From assembly GCA_037833965.1 (NCBI GenBank), contig AP031354.1, positions 14,238,001 through 14,302,000 on the forward strand: 64,000 bases of DNA. The letters run 5' to 3'. Shown one piece after another: positions 24,024 to 36,700 of this stretch. The position numbers and the translations under genes were made by a program. The notes beneath the pieces were generated by a model, which ran no database searches, had not been told where the DNA came from, and saw only the letters and a program-made list of their open reading frames with translations. Source of the stretch: Marchantia polymorpha subsp. ruderalis (Eukaryota > Streptophyta > Marchantiopsida > Marchantiales > Marchantiaceae). The number at the start of each line of letters is the position of its first letter. Positions within the stretch are counted from its first letter, which is position 1.

Positions 24024-24105
24024 TGTGGTACATTTGAGTGTGTACGCTCTCGTGACCTATGTGTGTGTGTGTATGTATGTGTGTAGCATGTCAGCAATGT
24101 AGAGT
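24024..24105 (+). repeat. Truncated gypsy 3' LTR start with GT repeat
   Basis: It begins TGTGG directly after the purine tract aagggggcaagc and contains a GT/GTAT microsatellite at 24,059-24,085. It is cut short at about 24,100, where copia RT sequence resumes in frame. Confidence 0.5.
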
Positions 24106-25430
24106 GTATGCTACAATTCGTCTAGTATGTGCACTGGCCGCAATATTAAGTCTTGATATGACCCAAATGGATGTGGTTACAGTTTTTATTTATGGATATT
24201 TAGAGTAGAAGCTCTACATGAGACAACCAGTTGGCTTTGAGGTCAAAAAGGCTAGGAGAGGTTGATTTGTAGATTGATGAAATCACTATATGGACCGAAG
24301 CAAGCTCTTGAGCAATGGAATACACGTTTTGATGAGTTTATGAAGGCACAAGGTTTTCTACAAAGCGTGTATGATCCTTATGTCTACATGAAGAATGTGA
24401 ATGATGAAACGTTCAATATCATCATTCTAGTACTATACGTTGATGACATGCTCATCTTGGCAAAAAATCAATCTGATGTCGATGAATGCAAGAATCAGTT
24501 GAAGTCTGCATTTAAGATGAAAGATATGGGGAAATCAAGGAGAATATTAAGCATGGATATTTATAGGAATTTTGAACTGAAGAAGCTATGATTGAATTAA
24601 GACAAATATGTTTTCCGTATACTTGATAGTTTCAACATGGCCAATTCAAAAGAAGTATGGACTTCTCTGCCATTTAAAGTCTTCGCGACTCAATGTCCTA
24701 CAGATGTTGTGAAGAAAGATAGAATGTCATGTGTTCACTATGAACAAGCTGTAGGCAACCTCATGTATTTAATGGTGTGCATTAGGCATGATATTGCTCT
24801 GGCAATGAGGAAGGTGAGCAGGTACATGTCGAATCCATTAAAAGTTCAATGATAAGCTATGAAATGAATTCTAAGATATCTGAAAAGTATTATGGATTAT
24901 GGTTTATTTTTTATTGTTTATTTTTTGATAAACTATTGGATAATGCCAAGTTCTTGTTTGGCTACGTTGATGATGATTACAAACAAGATTTAGACAAAAG
25001 TAGATATTCAACTGGATATGTGTTTACACTTAGTTGAAAACATTGAAAACATTAGTTGGAGATCTACCTTGCAAAAATGTGTAGCTCAATCAACAACAAA
25101 AGTTGAGTATGTGGTAGCAGCAGAATCGGCAAAGGAAGCTATTTGGATGGATAGGTTTATCATGGAGATGGGATTGACACATAGCGTGGTCAATATTCAT
25201 TGTGATAGCTAGAGAGTGTTTTACATTTGGTTGGAAACCAAATCATGGATAGCAGAGTGAAGCACATCCACATCAAGTATCACTTTATTAGACAAACAAT
25301 GTTTGATAAAACAATTTAGTTGGTCAAGATCAACAGTAAACTCAATCCAACTAATGCGTTGACCATAGTTATTACTTTGAAGAGTTTCAAACGACATTGT
25401 GCTATTATGCAAATTGTGCATAGGGAGCAC
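24106..25430 (+). pseudogene. Ty1/copia reverse transcriptase and RNase H remnant (copy B)
   Basis: The RT begins with LAAILSLDMTQMDV, continues MKSLYGPKQALEQWNTRFD, and keeps the active-site box LYVDDMLILAK (about 24,430-24,465). RNase H follows (GYVDDDYKQDLDKSRYSTGY, then RSTLQKCVAQSTTKVEY and EAIWMDRF). Frameshifts and stops at about 24,195, 24,590, 24,850 and 25,033 disable it. Confidence 0.85.
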
Positions 25431-25449
25431 TATAGATATGGTTTCCGGT

Positions 25450-26005
25450 TACCTCTGTATATTACTTTTTCATGTTATGGCTACGGTTTAATGCTAGTTA
25501 ACTCTCATTTCAAGAGTAATCTTGTGTTAGGTTTCCGTCTAGAACTTCCTGCTGAGAAAAAATATTGGTTAGAGAGGTAACTGAGATTTTTTAACACAAA
25601 TTAAGGAGTAGATTGTTGTATAAAACTCTATATGTTATTACTCTAGCATGTTATAGGAGTAATAAAATAGTTTAGAGATTTTACAAAAAATTTTTGACAT
25701 GAGTTAATGAGTATATCGTCGAGTTACTTCTGTCTGTTATAACTTTATATTGTTATGAGAGTAATAATATAGGTAAGAGAGGTTACTGAGATTCTTTAGC
25801 ACCAATTAAGGTGAGGTTATTGAGTTCACTCTATATATTATTACTCTATATTGTTATGGCTACGGCTTAATTCTAGTTAATTCTCGTTTAAAGAGGTATC
25901 TTATGTTAGATTTTCGTTTAGAACTTACCGCTGAGTAAAAATATAGGTTAGAGTGGTTACTAAGACTCTTTAACGCAAATTAAAGTGTAGATTGTTGAAG
26001 TTAAT
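25450..26005. repeat. Tandem duplication covering the copia 3' untranslated end and purine tract
   Basis: 25,450-25,622 and 25,838-26,005 align throughout. Shared phrases include tgttatggctacggttta/tgttatggctacggctta, the gctgagaaaaaatat/gctgagtaaaaatat pair and tagattgttg. A partial third copy lies at 25,773-25,830. The repeat carries the purine-rich tract next to the LTR, so the element's 3' end has been duplicated. Confidence 0.8.
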
Positions 26006-26233
26006 TTTGATTAAAGAGTAAATTCATGTGTAAATATTTATAACTGAGTTTGGTGGCTTACATTGGATATATATATCTCCTGATGTTTCTGCAGATACTA
26101 TCATGTTTTCTCTTGAAGTAGCAAACTCTATTGAATGTATTACTTCGTGGACGTGGACCTTGAGGTTGAATCATGTTGAATCATGTTCTTGTGTTGTTGG
26201 TTTGCTCAGTGTGATTTCAAGTTTTACCGTTAG
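25993..26233 (+). repeat. Copia 3' LTR
   Basis: Partner of 16,592-16,833. It follows a purine-containing tract (aaagtgtagat) and starts TGTTGAAG. It ends at ttaccgttag, after which single-copy AT-rich sequence begins. Confidence 0.75.
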
Positions 26234-27491
26234 AAAAATGTCTAAATAATATTGAGGATATTTTTACCAAAGTAGAACTTTAATTTTTTTAAGTAAAATT
26301 CCTTTAACATTATGCTTTTAGGATATTTCAAAATTTTTGAAAATTGAACATAAAAAAATGGAAATTCATTTTACTTTTAATAAATCTCTTGAAAATTCAT
26401 AGTTTACTTTGGTAAAAAATTACAAGTTCAATCTAATTATTTTTTTTATCTTTAAATAAATATATATCTTACCATGGTTTATGTTGATGCAAGCAAATCT
26501 GTATCTTGCTCCCAATAATATCACAAGCTTCAAATATATAGCACAACGAAGTATATAAGTGAATATAATATAATAAAATATATAACTATAATTTTCTCTT
26601 TGAATATAAATTCAAAGAATATATGAATATAAATTCATATGTGTAAAAATATTAACTTTAAATTATATTTGACACTTTTTTTTCTCTTCCAACCTGTTTC
26701 ATAGTTCTGTTCATTATGACCTAGGTTAAGCTTTTATATCCTATATTACAAGTAATCTGCATGATTATGGGCACATATGATGTGGTTTCTTATCATCATT
26801 GAACTTATAAAGCTGAGTATACATGCGGGACATTTGAGTTCTAACAAATACATGAATCAAAATATTGACCACTGCATGACATGATAAGTTATAAGGTTTT
26901 GTACGATTATGTGCATTTGTTATATGTCATTCTTTATGTCCGAATTCATTTTTAATCAGTGAACATTCATTAATGCTAGATGCTGCAATAAGTAACAAAA
27001 CTATGCTCTTTGGTACTTATATAAGAAAACGGCTGGGGCCGCTCGTGAAATGCACTACATTCTCTTCAGTCCAACACGAACATAGTAGTTGGAAATTTAT
27101 GCACATCTATCGAAACTCAACCGAGTTGTACTCGACGTTTTTCCTGTTTTGCTGGTTCTTGTGGCTTTCACCCCTACCGCGGTCGCCCTATGTGGAGTAG
27201 GGGCGCATGGAAACCTGGCCTGGCTTGTGGAAATCACTGAATGGGATTTCGATCCTACCAGTTGTTGCGTAGCGTGCATCGATGGCATCAGAGAACATGG
27301 TGGACGGATGGCGTGGATTGCAAGCTGGTTCTAGGAATGCGTTTTTGTATTCTGAGAGAGGGGTGGCAGGTGAATTTCTGAAAGTGGCATTGAATCGGTG
27401 AATTTGGACTCGAGAATCAGTGTGGGCGCTCTGAGTGAGGAAATTGAATAAATTTCTCCAGAAGAGCGCAAGGAGGGATCAGCCCAGCAGG
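26234..27491. other. AT-rich spacer and upstream region of ATG101
   Basis: 26,234-27,000 is very AT-rich with no gene. From about 27,030 base composition becomes more balanced; this is the likely promoter and 5' leader of ATG101. Small ORFs (for example 27,089-27,334) have no recognisable content. Confidence 0.45.
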
Positions 27492-29659
27492 ATGAATTGT
27501 GAGGTCTTTTATTTGAAAGAGCTTGTAAGGTTCATTCTCGTATTTCTCATCAACTGTATGTCATACGTTTAATTTTAGGACTTTCGTGCATATATATGCA
27601 CGAAAGTCATGCACTCAATTGTTCTGAATCTTCTACTTCTTCGGTTCGTACTGTTGTCCATGTTCTTCATCTCAGTTTCCTGGAAATTCTTATATTCTAA
27701 TTCATCGGTTTCATGTTGTCATTTTCCACCCATGACTCGTTCCAAATTTGATCCAGTTTGTGATGTTCCCAAAGGATAATGTTTGCAAATTTTTGTATTG
27801 AAGGTCGTCATTAGTACGATGGCACCTTTGATTTCCGTAGGTCAGCGTTATTGTTTATGCTCAATTGTCCAGATTTGCCATCATCGCTGTTCTCTCCGTC
27901 CAGCTTATTGTAGGAATTCTTGAAAGTCTATGTGATCATGCGACAAGTGTTGAGAAGTACTGACAAACATTTTGGTGCATTTGTCACACAAATGCGTGCT
28001 TGGGAAACCTGGCTGGAATACCCGCCTCAAGTTAAACTTACCCGGACAGAACTCACATTTATTTTGCAGGAGGTCGAACACTATCAAATTCGGGAGGTCT
28101 TGAGATGTGAGTAGATGTTTTCATCCAACGTACATCCTTCGTTATCTGCATTATCAAAATTGGTGACTCCTGTGTAGAATCGATTCGACCTTTGGTCGTG
28201 CGTGGTGTAAGTTTTGCAACGCAATTACTTTTGACATCTTCCGTGAAACTGGACATGTTTTTTTTGACAGGTGTTCTGCATACAATCATGTTCAACAGAG
28301 CTTTGGGACTTGTTCGACCGAAAGACATTGATTCCGAGCTTTTCGAAATCACATATGTAAGCGCGCAGATGTCGTATCGGTGGACATCTGGTGGCGCGTG
28401 TAAGCATGTTCACTTGTAGCCCCAGCGGAAGTTTCTAACCTTAGGTCATGTCATTGACTTTGCTTCTCTGTGTTTCGTTAAATCGTTTTGTCAGGTTCAG
28501 TGCGGGGATGCAGCCATCGAGAAGAAGATTGAAGAAAAGATCGACAATTTTGTCAGTTGGGTAGAGAAACACCCGAACAAGAAAAGTCAGGTGACGGTTT
28601 ATTACATTGGATCTTTGCAGGAACTTTTCAGGCAAATGAGGGTAGATCGAGGGATTGAGCAGATCCAGATATAATATCTACGACAAGTGTACTGTCAGCT
28701 GTAGAAGCAGAAATTGTGCTACAAACTTAGAACTTCTTAGCATATGTCGTCTTGGCAGCAGGCCAATTAATTACTCTCATACTCATGATCCGAATATTTG
28801 ACCACTGTGTAGGTCTGTCTTTCATTTTACGAGACAAGGAACAAACAGATGGCTTGGTTCAGCTCCAAGACTGAACGACTGTATTGGGAGCAATGGTGTA
28901 TTTATTTGAATGTACAAACAGCTCAGTCGAATCCCAAACCTCATTATGGTGATACCACAGGTATTGTTGGTGGCCTTGTCAATGAGAGGTTCACCTAGCT
29001 CGAAAATAAGTACTCGATTCTCACAGGGCTTGCGTTTGAAATTAATACCTATTTGGAAGCTTTTCGTATCAAGATTCATTGGGTTCAGATAATGCCATAG
29101 ATTGATGAAATATCATAAGTGGATGCTTTGGACGTGAGGATTCACACTGAAATTCTCTCAGTGTTGGGTAGCAAAGAGGATTCATGTATGATTGGGCTTG
29201 GCTGAATTTCGGTTAGGGTAGCTCAATATAGTGCTTCCATTTACCGGTTGAAAGAGTTGAGTCGTTGAATGTTGGTCCAAATGCAGACGTGTCGACTGAA
29301 GAAAGAGATAAGCGACACGCAGCTCTAGAAGCAGCTCTTAGGGAAGTGATTCTTCAGATTTTGCGCTATGTGAATGAGAAGAAAGATCACATACCACCTG
29401 TCATGAGAGGGGCTGATGTCGTCTCTTTTCCCTACGAAATTAACATACCAAGGTACTCCAAATTTTTTGTCTCCTCTCTTCATCGGGAGAAGTGTCCGTG
29501 CATAAAGGTGTTTGAGTCGTAGGTGATATGACTTCCGCTTTCGTGATGCACATATTGAAGCCCTATTTCTTGGTTGGATGCAGTTCATCAGATTCATCCT
29601 TTGGTATGGACATGTTCAAGCGAATGCTGCAGACCACACCCCCGGCAATGTTGAGTTGA
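27492..29659 (+). CDS. ATG101: Autophagy-related protein 101 (ATG101), complete, seven exons
   Basis: Exons: 27,492-27,524, 28,070-28,106, 28,271-28,356, 28,495-28,590, 28,813-28,948, 29,257-29,452 and 29,584-29,659. They sum to 660 bases (219 aa plus TGA), phases match, and no stop occurs. Length equals the family norm (about 215-220 aa). Diagnostic stretches are VEHYQIREVLR, HTIMFNRALGLVRPKDID, VSWVEKHPNKKSQ, TERLYWEQW, NEKKDHIPP and the C-terminal SSSDSSFGMDMFKRMLQ. ATG101 is a single HORMA-domain protein that pairs with ATG13 in the ATG1 kinase complex and starts autophagosome formation in the cytosol. A Trp-Phe pair near residues 99-100 may correspond to the WF finger that recruits downstream factors. 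Introns are all GT-AG; the 28,949 donor (gtgata) is slightly weak. The start is the ATG of MNCEVFYLKEL, as in other plants. Confidence 0.95.
27579..27608. repeat. 30-base perfect palindrome in ATG101 intron 1
   Basis: From gactttcgtgcata to tatgcacgaaagtc with a TA centre and no mismatch. It lies about 55 bases downstream of exon 1. Confidence 0.9.
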
Positions 29660-31120
29660 TGTAAAGCTTTGCGAACTCTCCCTTTTTAAATTGTTCGTTG
29701 TAAAATAAGGTGTACTGTTTGCCAGATTTATCTTCCTGGTTTATCGTTTTCCATAGAGGGCGCTCCTCCGTGGGCTTACAAATAGAGTAGCACTGCTCAG
29801 CTTTGGGTGTCTTATTGTGCTACGAAAGTGCATATGTCGCGGTGGAATCGCTTACAGAAGGGGTAGATGAAGAATATGAAGAAGAGATAGTGTCCGTGGA
29901 TAGCACCGTCTCACCTTGGTTAAAGGTTGATAGTGTAATACCTTAGCCTCAGATTTAATCATCTGCAATTCTTACGGCAGATATAATACTCCTCCATTGG
30001 AGTTCTAGACGACTCTAGATGCAAGCACAAGTGGTTATGGCTCTCTTCCTTCTATCAGTTAGAACAAGTCCTTATTTGCTGTCCATGATATCAATTACAA
30101 GGACGTAGTTAGTTTAGCGTCAACCAGTTGAGATATCAACGTGATGACTACTACCATCCATGGCAGCGCATAAAGACTCTAATTATTTGACAGATAACGT
30201 TGTACATAAATGACTTAAGCATTTATCGCAAATACTTTGTTTTCATCTTCCTTCCAAAATCAATATCATGTAGCGCCTACAGTTCCCCCTTTCAAGGCCA
30301 CATCTATCAGGAATAGACTCGTCTCATCACGCATATACTTATGATCGTGGTCGATATGTCTTTTCTTTGCTTCACTCGGATGAGTTGTATGAATCAGAAT
30401 CTCTGCATTAAGTCAATCCATCACTGAAATTCTAGCCTACTTTTATCTCTTGCGAGAAGGCATGATATACTTGCAAAACGCAAATGGACCCCCTGCCGCT
30501 AATGGGAAGTAACTTCACACGAGAACAAACAGTTTCTGAACATCGTATGAGAAGGTTTTTCGGTATTCCTCAAGTCCAATGTGCAATGGTCTATATTCTC
30601 ACTTTCTATATCAGATTTGGAGAAGCGATAAATGTCTCAGATTATGTGTCCGGCATAGAATGTAACATCTTCTCCTCTTTCGTGCTGTCGAATATCGGGA
30701 AAAATGCTTTTTAAAACGGGCTCTTGTCAATGTGTATGCATGAATAACAGTCACTGGAGCCTCTTATTCGGTGAATGTGCAGTGACAACAAGTTTTCCAA
30801 TCATGACATGCACTGACATGCACAGGTGCACGCACTAGGATCACTCGTATAGATGTCCAGATCTTTTAATTCTGGATCTGGTGTCTGTTAGGTAAAGTGT
30901 TCTTGGATCAAGTTGGTAAAGTCCCATCATAACTCCACTTTTGGAAAACTTGTTTTGAAGAGCATCCACCTCAGGCGATACGATTCTGGACTTACTTTCT
31001 GGTTTGACATGGTCAAGGTCTGTATGCATCACTGGACGTAATTCATATGATGAACGAGCAAAATCCAGAGCAATGAGTCTACAGAGAATGTTGACACTGA
31101 CCCGGGTCCCCCGCCACCCA
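29660..31120. other. 3' flank of ATG101 and spacer
   Basis: It includes the probable ATG101 3' UTR. A short open stretch at 29,836-29,945, rich in Glu/Val (VDEEYEEEIVSVDS), has no splice context that I trust. No gene recognised. Confidence 0.4.
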
Positions 31121-31790
31121 GAAGCTCTTTACGATCAAAGCCTGTACTACTCATTGCAGTGGTGGGTGAAACCCACGTATCTAGGGCCAATTTTGAGAAG
31201 TCGTGCGAAGGATTGGCTCCACAGAATAAAGATTCTCTGTCTCGAAGCTTATGTTGCGAAACTATTGCTAATATTGTAGAGATTCATGCTCGCATGCACG
31301 TTCTCCTGCGCAGCAAGAATGAATGGAGGATCTTGATGCATCAACAGCAACTCTTGAGCAAGCCCCAGGAATTGAATCGTGATCCTGCTACCCTTATATT
31401 CTCCGAAAGGCACGAGTTGTGTGACTTGATTACTCATGCTTCTCGTTCTCTGAGCAGAAGTGCATGTAATGGTGGATTCCATATATCCGTGGGCAATTAA
31501 TTGCATCGACGTACCGATGGGAGTCAATGAATGCTTACACGATGGGGTGACGGACTTTCAGATGCCTATCCAGTTGTCTCCTCATATTTCAGCAAGCAGT
31601 AACGTAAATGTGCATCAATCAAGAGCTATCCACCTGGAGATTTCATTGTCCGAGCTACGGCATCCTGAAAAGATTCGTCAATCAAGCTCATTGCGGACAT
31701 CAAGCACCTCTTTAACCTCCACCATGACCCTTAGAATCCTCGTGGTCTTCGGAATCTCACTCACTCCTAATTCATCTGTCTGATGATTTT
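31120..31790 (+). pseudogene. Unrecognised degraded coding-like region
   Basis: 31,159-31,500 is open on the plus strand with a protein-like composition (LCCETIANIVEIHARMHVLL, then RKSNEWRI-like and SERHELCDLITHASRSL stretches). Between about 31,530 and 31,760 another plus frame reads coherently through stops (WGDGLSDAYPVVSSYFSKQ, then IKLIADIKHLFNLHHDP). The minus strand is also partly open (31,249-31,527, 31,678-32,126). The plus-strand frame looks like an old gene whose family I cannot name. Confidence 0.25.
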
Positions 31791-33700
31791 TGGGAGAGAA
31801 TCCAGAATCGTTAGAAAGCCATCTCCAGGAAATCTTCGTGCGTGATTGTAACTCCTGAATCTGGCTGGCTCTCGACGTGTGGCACCCAAAAATGCTCGGG
31901 TGTTCACCTGAGCGGACCTCTGGTTTCCTGTCACAGCCGACACCACCAGTTTTAGAAGGATCCAGTAACGCCATCTTCCTGTACTCATTGAGGCCTCCGC
32001 GGGGAAATGAAATATGGATTCCCCACTAGATGACAACTTACACCTGACCTCTTGCTTAACGAACTTTGGTGAAAACTCGATGAATAGCTGCAAAGAAAGC
32101 CTTTTTGGCAAATGGACAAAAAACAAGACACAAGAATGTCACTGGATTGCGTCCATTATACTACGTTTTTTTCCAACCTAATCAGGAATATCGAGGCTGC
32201 AATTGTTGAGAAACTATGAGCAAGTAGCCTTGAATATTAAACCACCTTTCATGATTCTTTAGTTCACTTAGAAAACATCTAGTCGCTCAAGGTTATAACG
32301 ACAACTACATTAACACTTGGGAAGATTAAAAAGTGAGAGGCGTGATCATGGTAAAGTGTTATAATTTAATCGTGCAGCATCCTGAAATTACCTAGTTATA
32401 TAATGACTTGATACTACGTGATCTTCCATGAACAAAGGAAGAGAAGTGCGATTCTTGTTATTCTTATTGACATCAGTCACATGGTTAGTATAAGCTGTCA
32501 ATCGCATTCGCCATAAAAAGTTGTTCTTTCATGTCACGATTAATTGATGGGTGAAACCCCAAAAGTACACTTTTTGAAATAAATTCCAATCATAGAATAT
32601 ATTTTCCGCTTGTGCATTGCAATGCATTGATAACGCCAACAATTAAGCCTTTGATTGCAAAAAAACATCAAAATCAAAGCTACGTTCTTATTGATATTTT
32701 GACATCTCGTCGTGAACTCTCACTAAAGTTTCGGTGAGGTAGTAAAACTCATGATGAATCTCACTCAAAGACCTCATACTGGGTATATGATGGTGAGGAT
32801 GTCATAGTAAACAACAATCTTAGAAGATCAATCTTCATCTTGCCAATCTTTGGAATATAATCACACGTCTTTTTCCTTAGTTGTGTTGGTAATGAGTCTA
32901 ATGAAATTATTGACAGACCTATGCCTTTAAACGGTTATGAAGGTTTCACGTGAAAACGGTTGAAAGTGTTATGTTTACACATTTTGAATATTTTGATTTC
33001 CTTTAATGCCAAAAATGACTAAGTTGTAACATGGGATAACCAATCATCCAACCCAGTGAGGCGAAAGTGAGAATAATCTGAACAAGGCTGCCTACCCTTT
33101 AGACCAACTCAATAATAACATTCTGACCTTATAGTTTATATGGAGTCCGAAGTCCGAATACAAAACTTACAACTTTATATCTCTATGTTTCAATAAACGT
33201 CCCGTCCTTTTACGCTCGCTTGAGACTTGTAAACTCCAAAAATTTACAAACATATTTCATTCATGTGCAACCAATATGACTTTTTAAAATATTCTTTGTT
33301 AAAGATGACAACGCAGGATCACCCGTATTGAGAATAAATGATTTGGACAAAGAAAGAAGGCATTTTCCTTTATGATAAGTAGTTCAAGAAGAATTCAAAA
33401 ATTCTGCTTACATAGAGATTACTCAAAGTAATTTTTTTGATAAATCTTTTATAAAAAATTTGAATTTTTTGGGCAACCGCCAACGGCAACCAAATAGAAA
33501 GCTTCATAACATATTCTGCAGTTTGAGATGCGTATGGTAAGAACTGTTTTATTTCGGCTGACTAATCATCCGAAAATAGCCATAAAATAACACAAGGCAC
33601 GCGACAGTGTTCGAAGTAGGTGTATTAAGTAGTCAACTTGTTGGTATATTAGACCCTTGTTGTTTTACGATGAGGAATCACAGAAATTTCAACTGAACGC

Positions 33701-33752
33701 GTGCTCAGATCGACTTATTTCATCTGGTGATGAAATAAGTCGATCAGAGCAC
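33701..33752. repeat. 24-bp-arm palindrome
   Basis: The arms 33,701-33,724 (begins gtgctcagatcgac) and 33,729-33,752 pair with one mismatch around a tggt loop. A short inverted echo (gagtgc) follows at about 33,757. No miRNA precursor features beyond the stem are evident. Confidence 0.9.
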
Positions 33753-36700
33753 TTGCAGAGTGCGCCGGAGCTTGAATGGATCGGCAAAGCTCATGTCGGT
33801 CCCGTCCAGAGCAGCTAGCTCGCTAGCTCTGTAGAAGTGAGGCTGTGAGAATGGCAAACCTAAGCTAGTGATGGTGTACTATTCAGAGCTCCGTGCGGAC
33901 CAGGACACTGCATGAACATGCAAACACGTACGAGGAGTTATCGGCAACACTCAGAGACGTGACTACGATAGTTCTACGACAATGACAAAACATTTTTCAT
34001 TTTTCTTGTTTTCAAGATAACAGACTATGTATGAAAGGGAGGAAGCTTCATACAATTTGTTCCACCTATTCGAATCTGGAAATTATAATTTCAGAGTGCC
34101 CAAGTCATTGTCATGTGCCTCAAAGGGATTGCCGTTGGCGAATATAAACAATCAGAGATGTCACATGTGCATCATCTCGTTGTTTATGTAGGATTCTTTC
34201 GATGGATTACTCTATGAATTCTCAAGTAAATTTGCCCACTTCTTAATTGAGACAAGAAACAGCGAGGAACATTTGTAGGTCAGGCGTGAGCGCAGGGAAG
34301 CACCCAATTCTCTTTTTGATTATGAGTTGCACCAATATCATGTTTTCAAATATCTTCTTTTCTGTTATATAATATTTAAGAGCTATGATTTGGGAGTAAT
34401 CCACAACTAACAAAGAAAGAGTTGAAAGGACAAAATCAATTCAGAGATGAAGAAATATTCTACACCTGAATGAATGTGAGTTATCCTCTGTTTCCTCGGA
34501 ACTTGATGAAGAAGACGATAGCACTGGTTGCATTGATATAAGGTAACCGCTTATTTCACCATAGGTAGACACAGATTTACACTTCATCACTGGGATATCT
34601 TGAAGTTACTTAGAAATAATTGTAAGAAGCATCTGAAACTTGTTACAAATCAATGCGTAAATAAATATTGAGAACTTCTTGCACATCATTGTGATTTCTT
34701 GGAAATCAATGCAGAAAAGACCATCCATTTATTGCAGACCAGCTAACAGTGCATAATTACTCTCTACGGCTGGAGGTAGGTCAGAATATTCTGCAGAAGC
34801 CTTTGTTTGATATTGCTTCTGGTTCCCAGTTGCACCTTGGGGAGAAGAGTTGTGCAAAATAATAAAATTTCGTTTGTACCTCTTGCAGTTTGCAATCGAC
34901 AAGTACGAACGAAGTCGTTCCCAGGCCCTTTCCATAGCCCAGATTTGTCTCGCCTTTACGAGACTTGTTCCTCTCACTACTCAACGCCAATCCAACCGTC
35001 AGTACATCAGTACTCATCTTGCATTGGTGTGCACAATGTTTCCCTCGCTGCAACTCGGGGCGCTTTTTACCAACAAGCGTAAAGTCTGTTATATAGGGCA
35101 TTGTGTTCCTTTCGCATTCGTCCTCTTTCAAGTGGGGTGTGTACGTGCATCCCGGTCTTTCTCATTCGATGTCCCTGGAGTTCCTCCTTCTCGTCGTTGT
35201 AGTTCCTCTACCCACTTTCAACTCGCACCAGAATGCTTCGAAGGTACGCGTCTGGTAGCTTGTCGAGTTGTCACCTTTCAAGCACGAAACAAAACCTCTT
35301 ATACATACAAACATACTGGAAAAATAAATGGAACGATACCATCAGGTACTGAATGGATGCAACGAATCAATTAACGAATCAATTCGGAAGATTTTTAATA
35401 TTGTAGAAAAAAACTGCAACGTTCATGTCAAACTATCTACAAATATGACATCCTCAGAAATATGACCCAGAGCCATTGCTCTCACATAGACTGCGCAATA
35501 AAGTAATGAGAGTGATTTCTTTCTGCCTTCTACTATAATCTGATGTTTGTGAATGTACGAGTGTTCACTGCCTTGGTGCGAGAAACTCCACTTCCAGTCT
35601 TCCAATTGTGAACATTCTATCCCGGCGTCGCCTGTCCCCCGTCGTCTGGCGACCCAAACCAAGGCATGATGCAAAGCAACTAATAAAAAAAGAGTTTGGA
35701 GATCTGTCTTCTCCCGTGCTTAGGTTAAGAACGAAGTATGATTGAAGTATTGTGGTATGAGTCAAACAGGGGTTACCATTTTTCTAGTTGGCAAATTCCG
35801 GCAGTCATAATATCTGGCCTATGAAAAAGGTGCATTCCCATTGTGAAGTAGCATAACTTTCGATCCTACGCAGTCCTACTACTACGACGACGTCATAATG
35901 ATGAGGAGCCTTTTTAGTAGAGATGATTCTTATCTTCTGTCTCCAGTAGGTGGCGAAAGTTCTTTTTCCTCTCCTTCAATTACCCACGCTCCACAAGATC
36001 TCCTATAATTGCCAGAATGCGATTCTGTGGACCCATCTGGCAAGATTTCATCCACTTTGCCTCCGGCAACTTCAGCTAGTTCAAAAGTCTCTTGAAGCTT
36101 AATCACTTCACCCCTCTCTCTGAATCTCCTCATGAGTCATGCCCCCTCGTTTTACTTTGTTGGCAAAGAAGATAGATGCTTATTACTTCCTAACTCTTTC
36201 CTGATTCGTGCTAAACACTCCCCGTCTCTGACGCTACAGCATGAAGTGAATATCCAAGGGAGTGCTGGCGAAATGATCACTTTCCGTCCCGTACACACTT
36301 GAATCTGCTTTAGTCCACCCCACCACTGCCTGCCTGACGCGTGCTTCTTCTATGAAAACCCTCCACTTTCTTGAGCCTTTGTATTTGGCTCTTTATTGCA
36401 CGTCTAGGCAGAACGACGAAATGATGAACAATGGCATTTGCTACACACATTTCTCCCAAAGGATATATTGTAATCATAAAGAATTTAACATCCATGATTC
36501 TCTAGAAACTGACATTTGTTTTCCTCTTATCGCTTGCATCGGAAGGGAGCACTTTCTACTTGCAAATTTACATGTTTCCCTTTTCCGCCTTTTGGGATGC
36601 CTCTCTATCGGAATGCTTTCTGGATGGGTCAGATTCCAGCGGATGTAGGTGGGAATTCCATCGTCAGGGTGCAGTGATGAGAACCTTACCCACTAAACCG

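Larger units (their letters stand above)
19030..24105 (+). mobile_element. Degenerate Ty3/gypsy element with terminal PHD finger
   Basis: Domains in order: gag with zinc knuckles (to about 19,875), protease (about 20,455), C-terminal RT edge, RNase H (to about 21,420), integrase (22,584-23,150), C-terminal integrase region, PHD finger (23,706-23,846), a purine tract aagggggcaagc (24,012-24,023), and the start of an LTR at 24,024 (TGTGGTACATTTG). No complete LTR pair was found. The element is full of stops, lacks the RT core, and is interrupted by an unrelated LTR. It sits inside the copia element. Confidence 0.8.
16592..26233 (+). mobile_element. Ty1/copia element split by a nested gypsy insertion (copy B)
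   Basis: Two diverged ~240-bp LTRs bound the region: 16,592-16,833 and 25,993-26,233. Both start TGTT and both end near cgttag. The left one is followed by a primer-binding-like tggtattaaagca (16,839), resembling the initiator-Met tRNA binding site of plant copia elements. RT and RNase H lie at 24,100-25,430. Everything between about 17 and 24.1 kb is other elements. The flanks are aaaat (16,587-16,591) and aaaaa(t) (26,234 on), a possible degraded 5-bp target duplication. Confidence 0.65.

Noticed and set aside
34807-35374. Plus-strand ORFs of 91 and 174 aa with overlapping minus-strand ORFs
   Set aside because: No motif, no splice continuation, and open frames on both strands with no bias to one; kept only as part of the spacer description.
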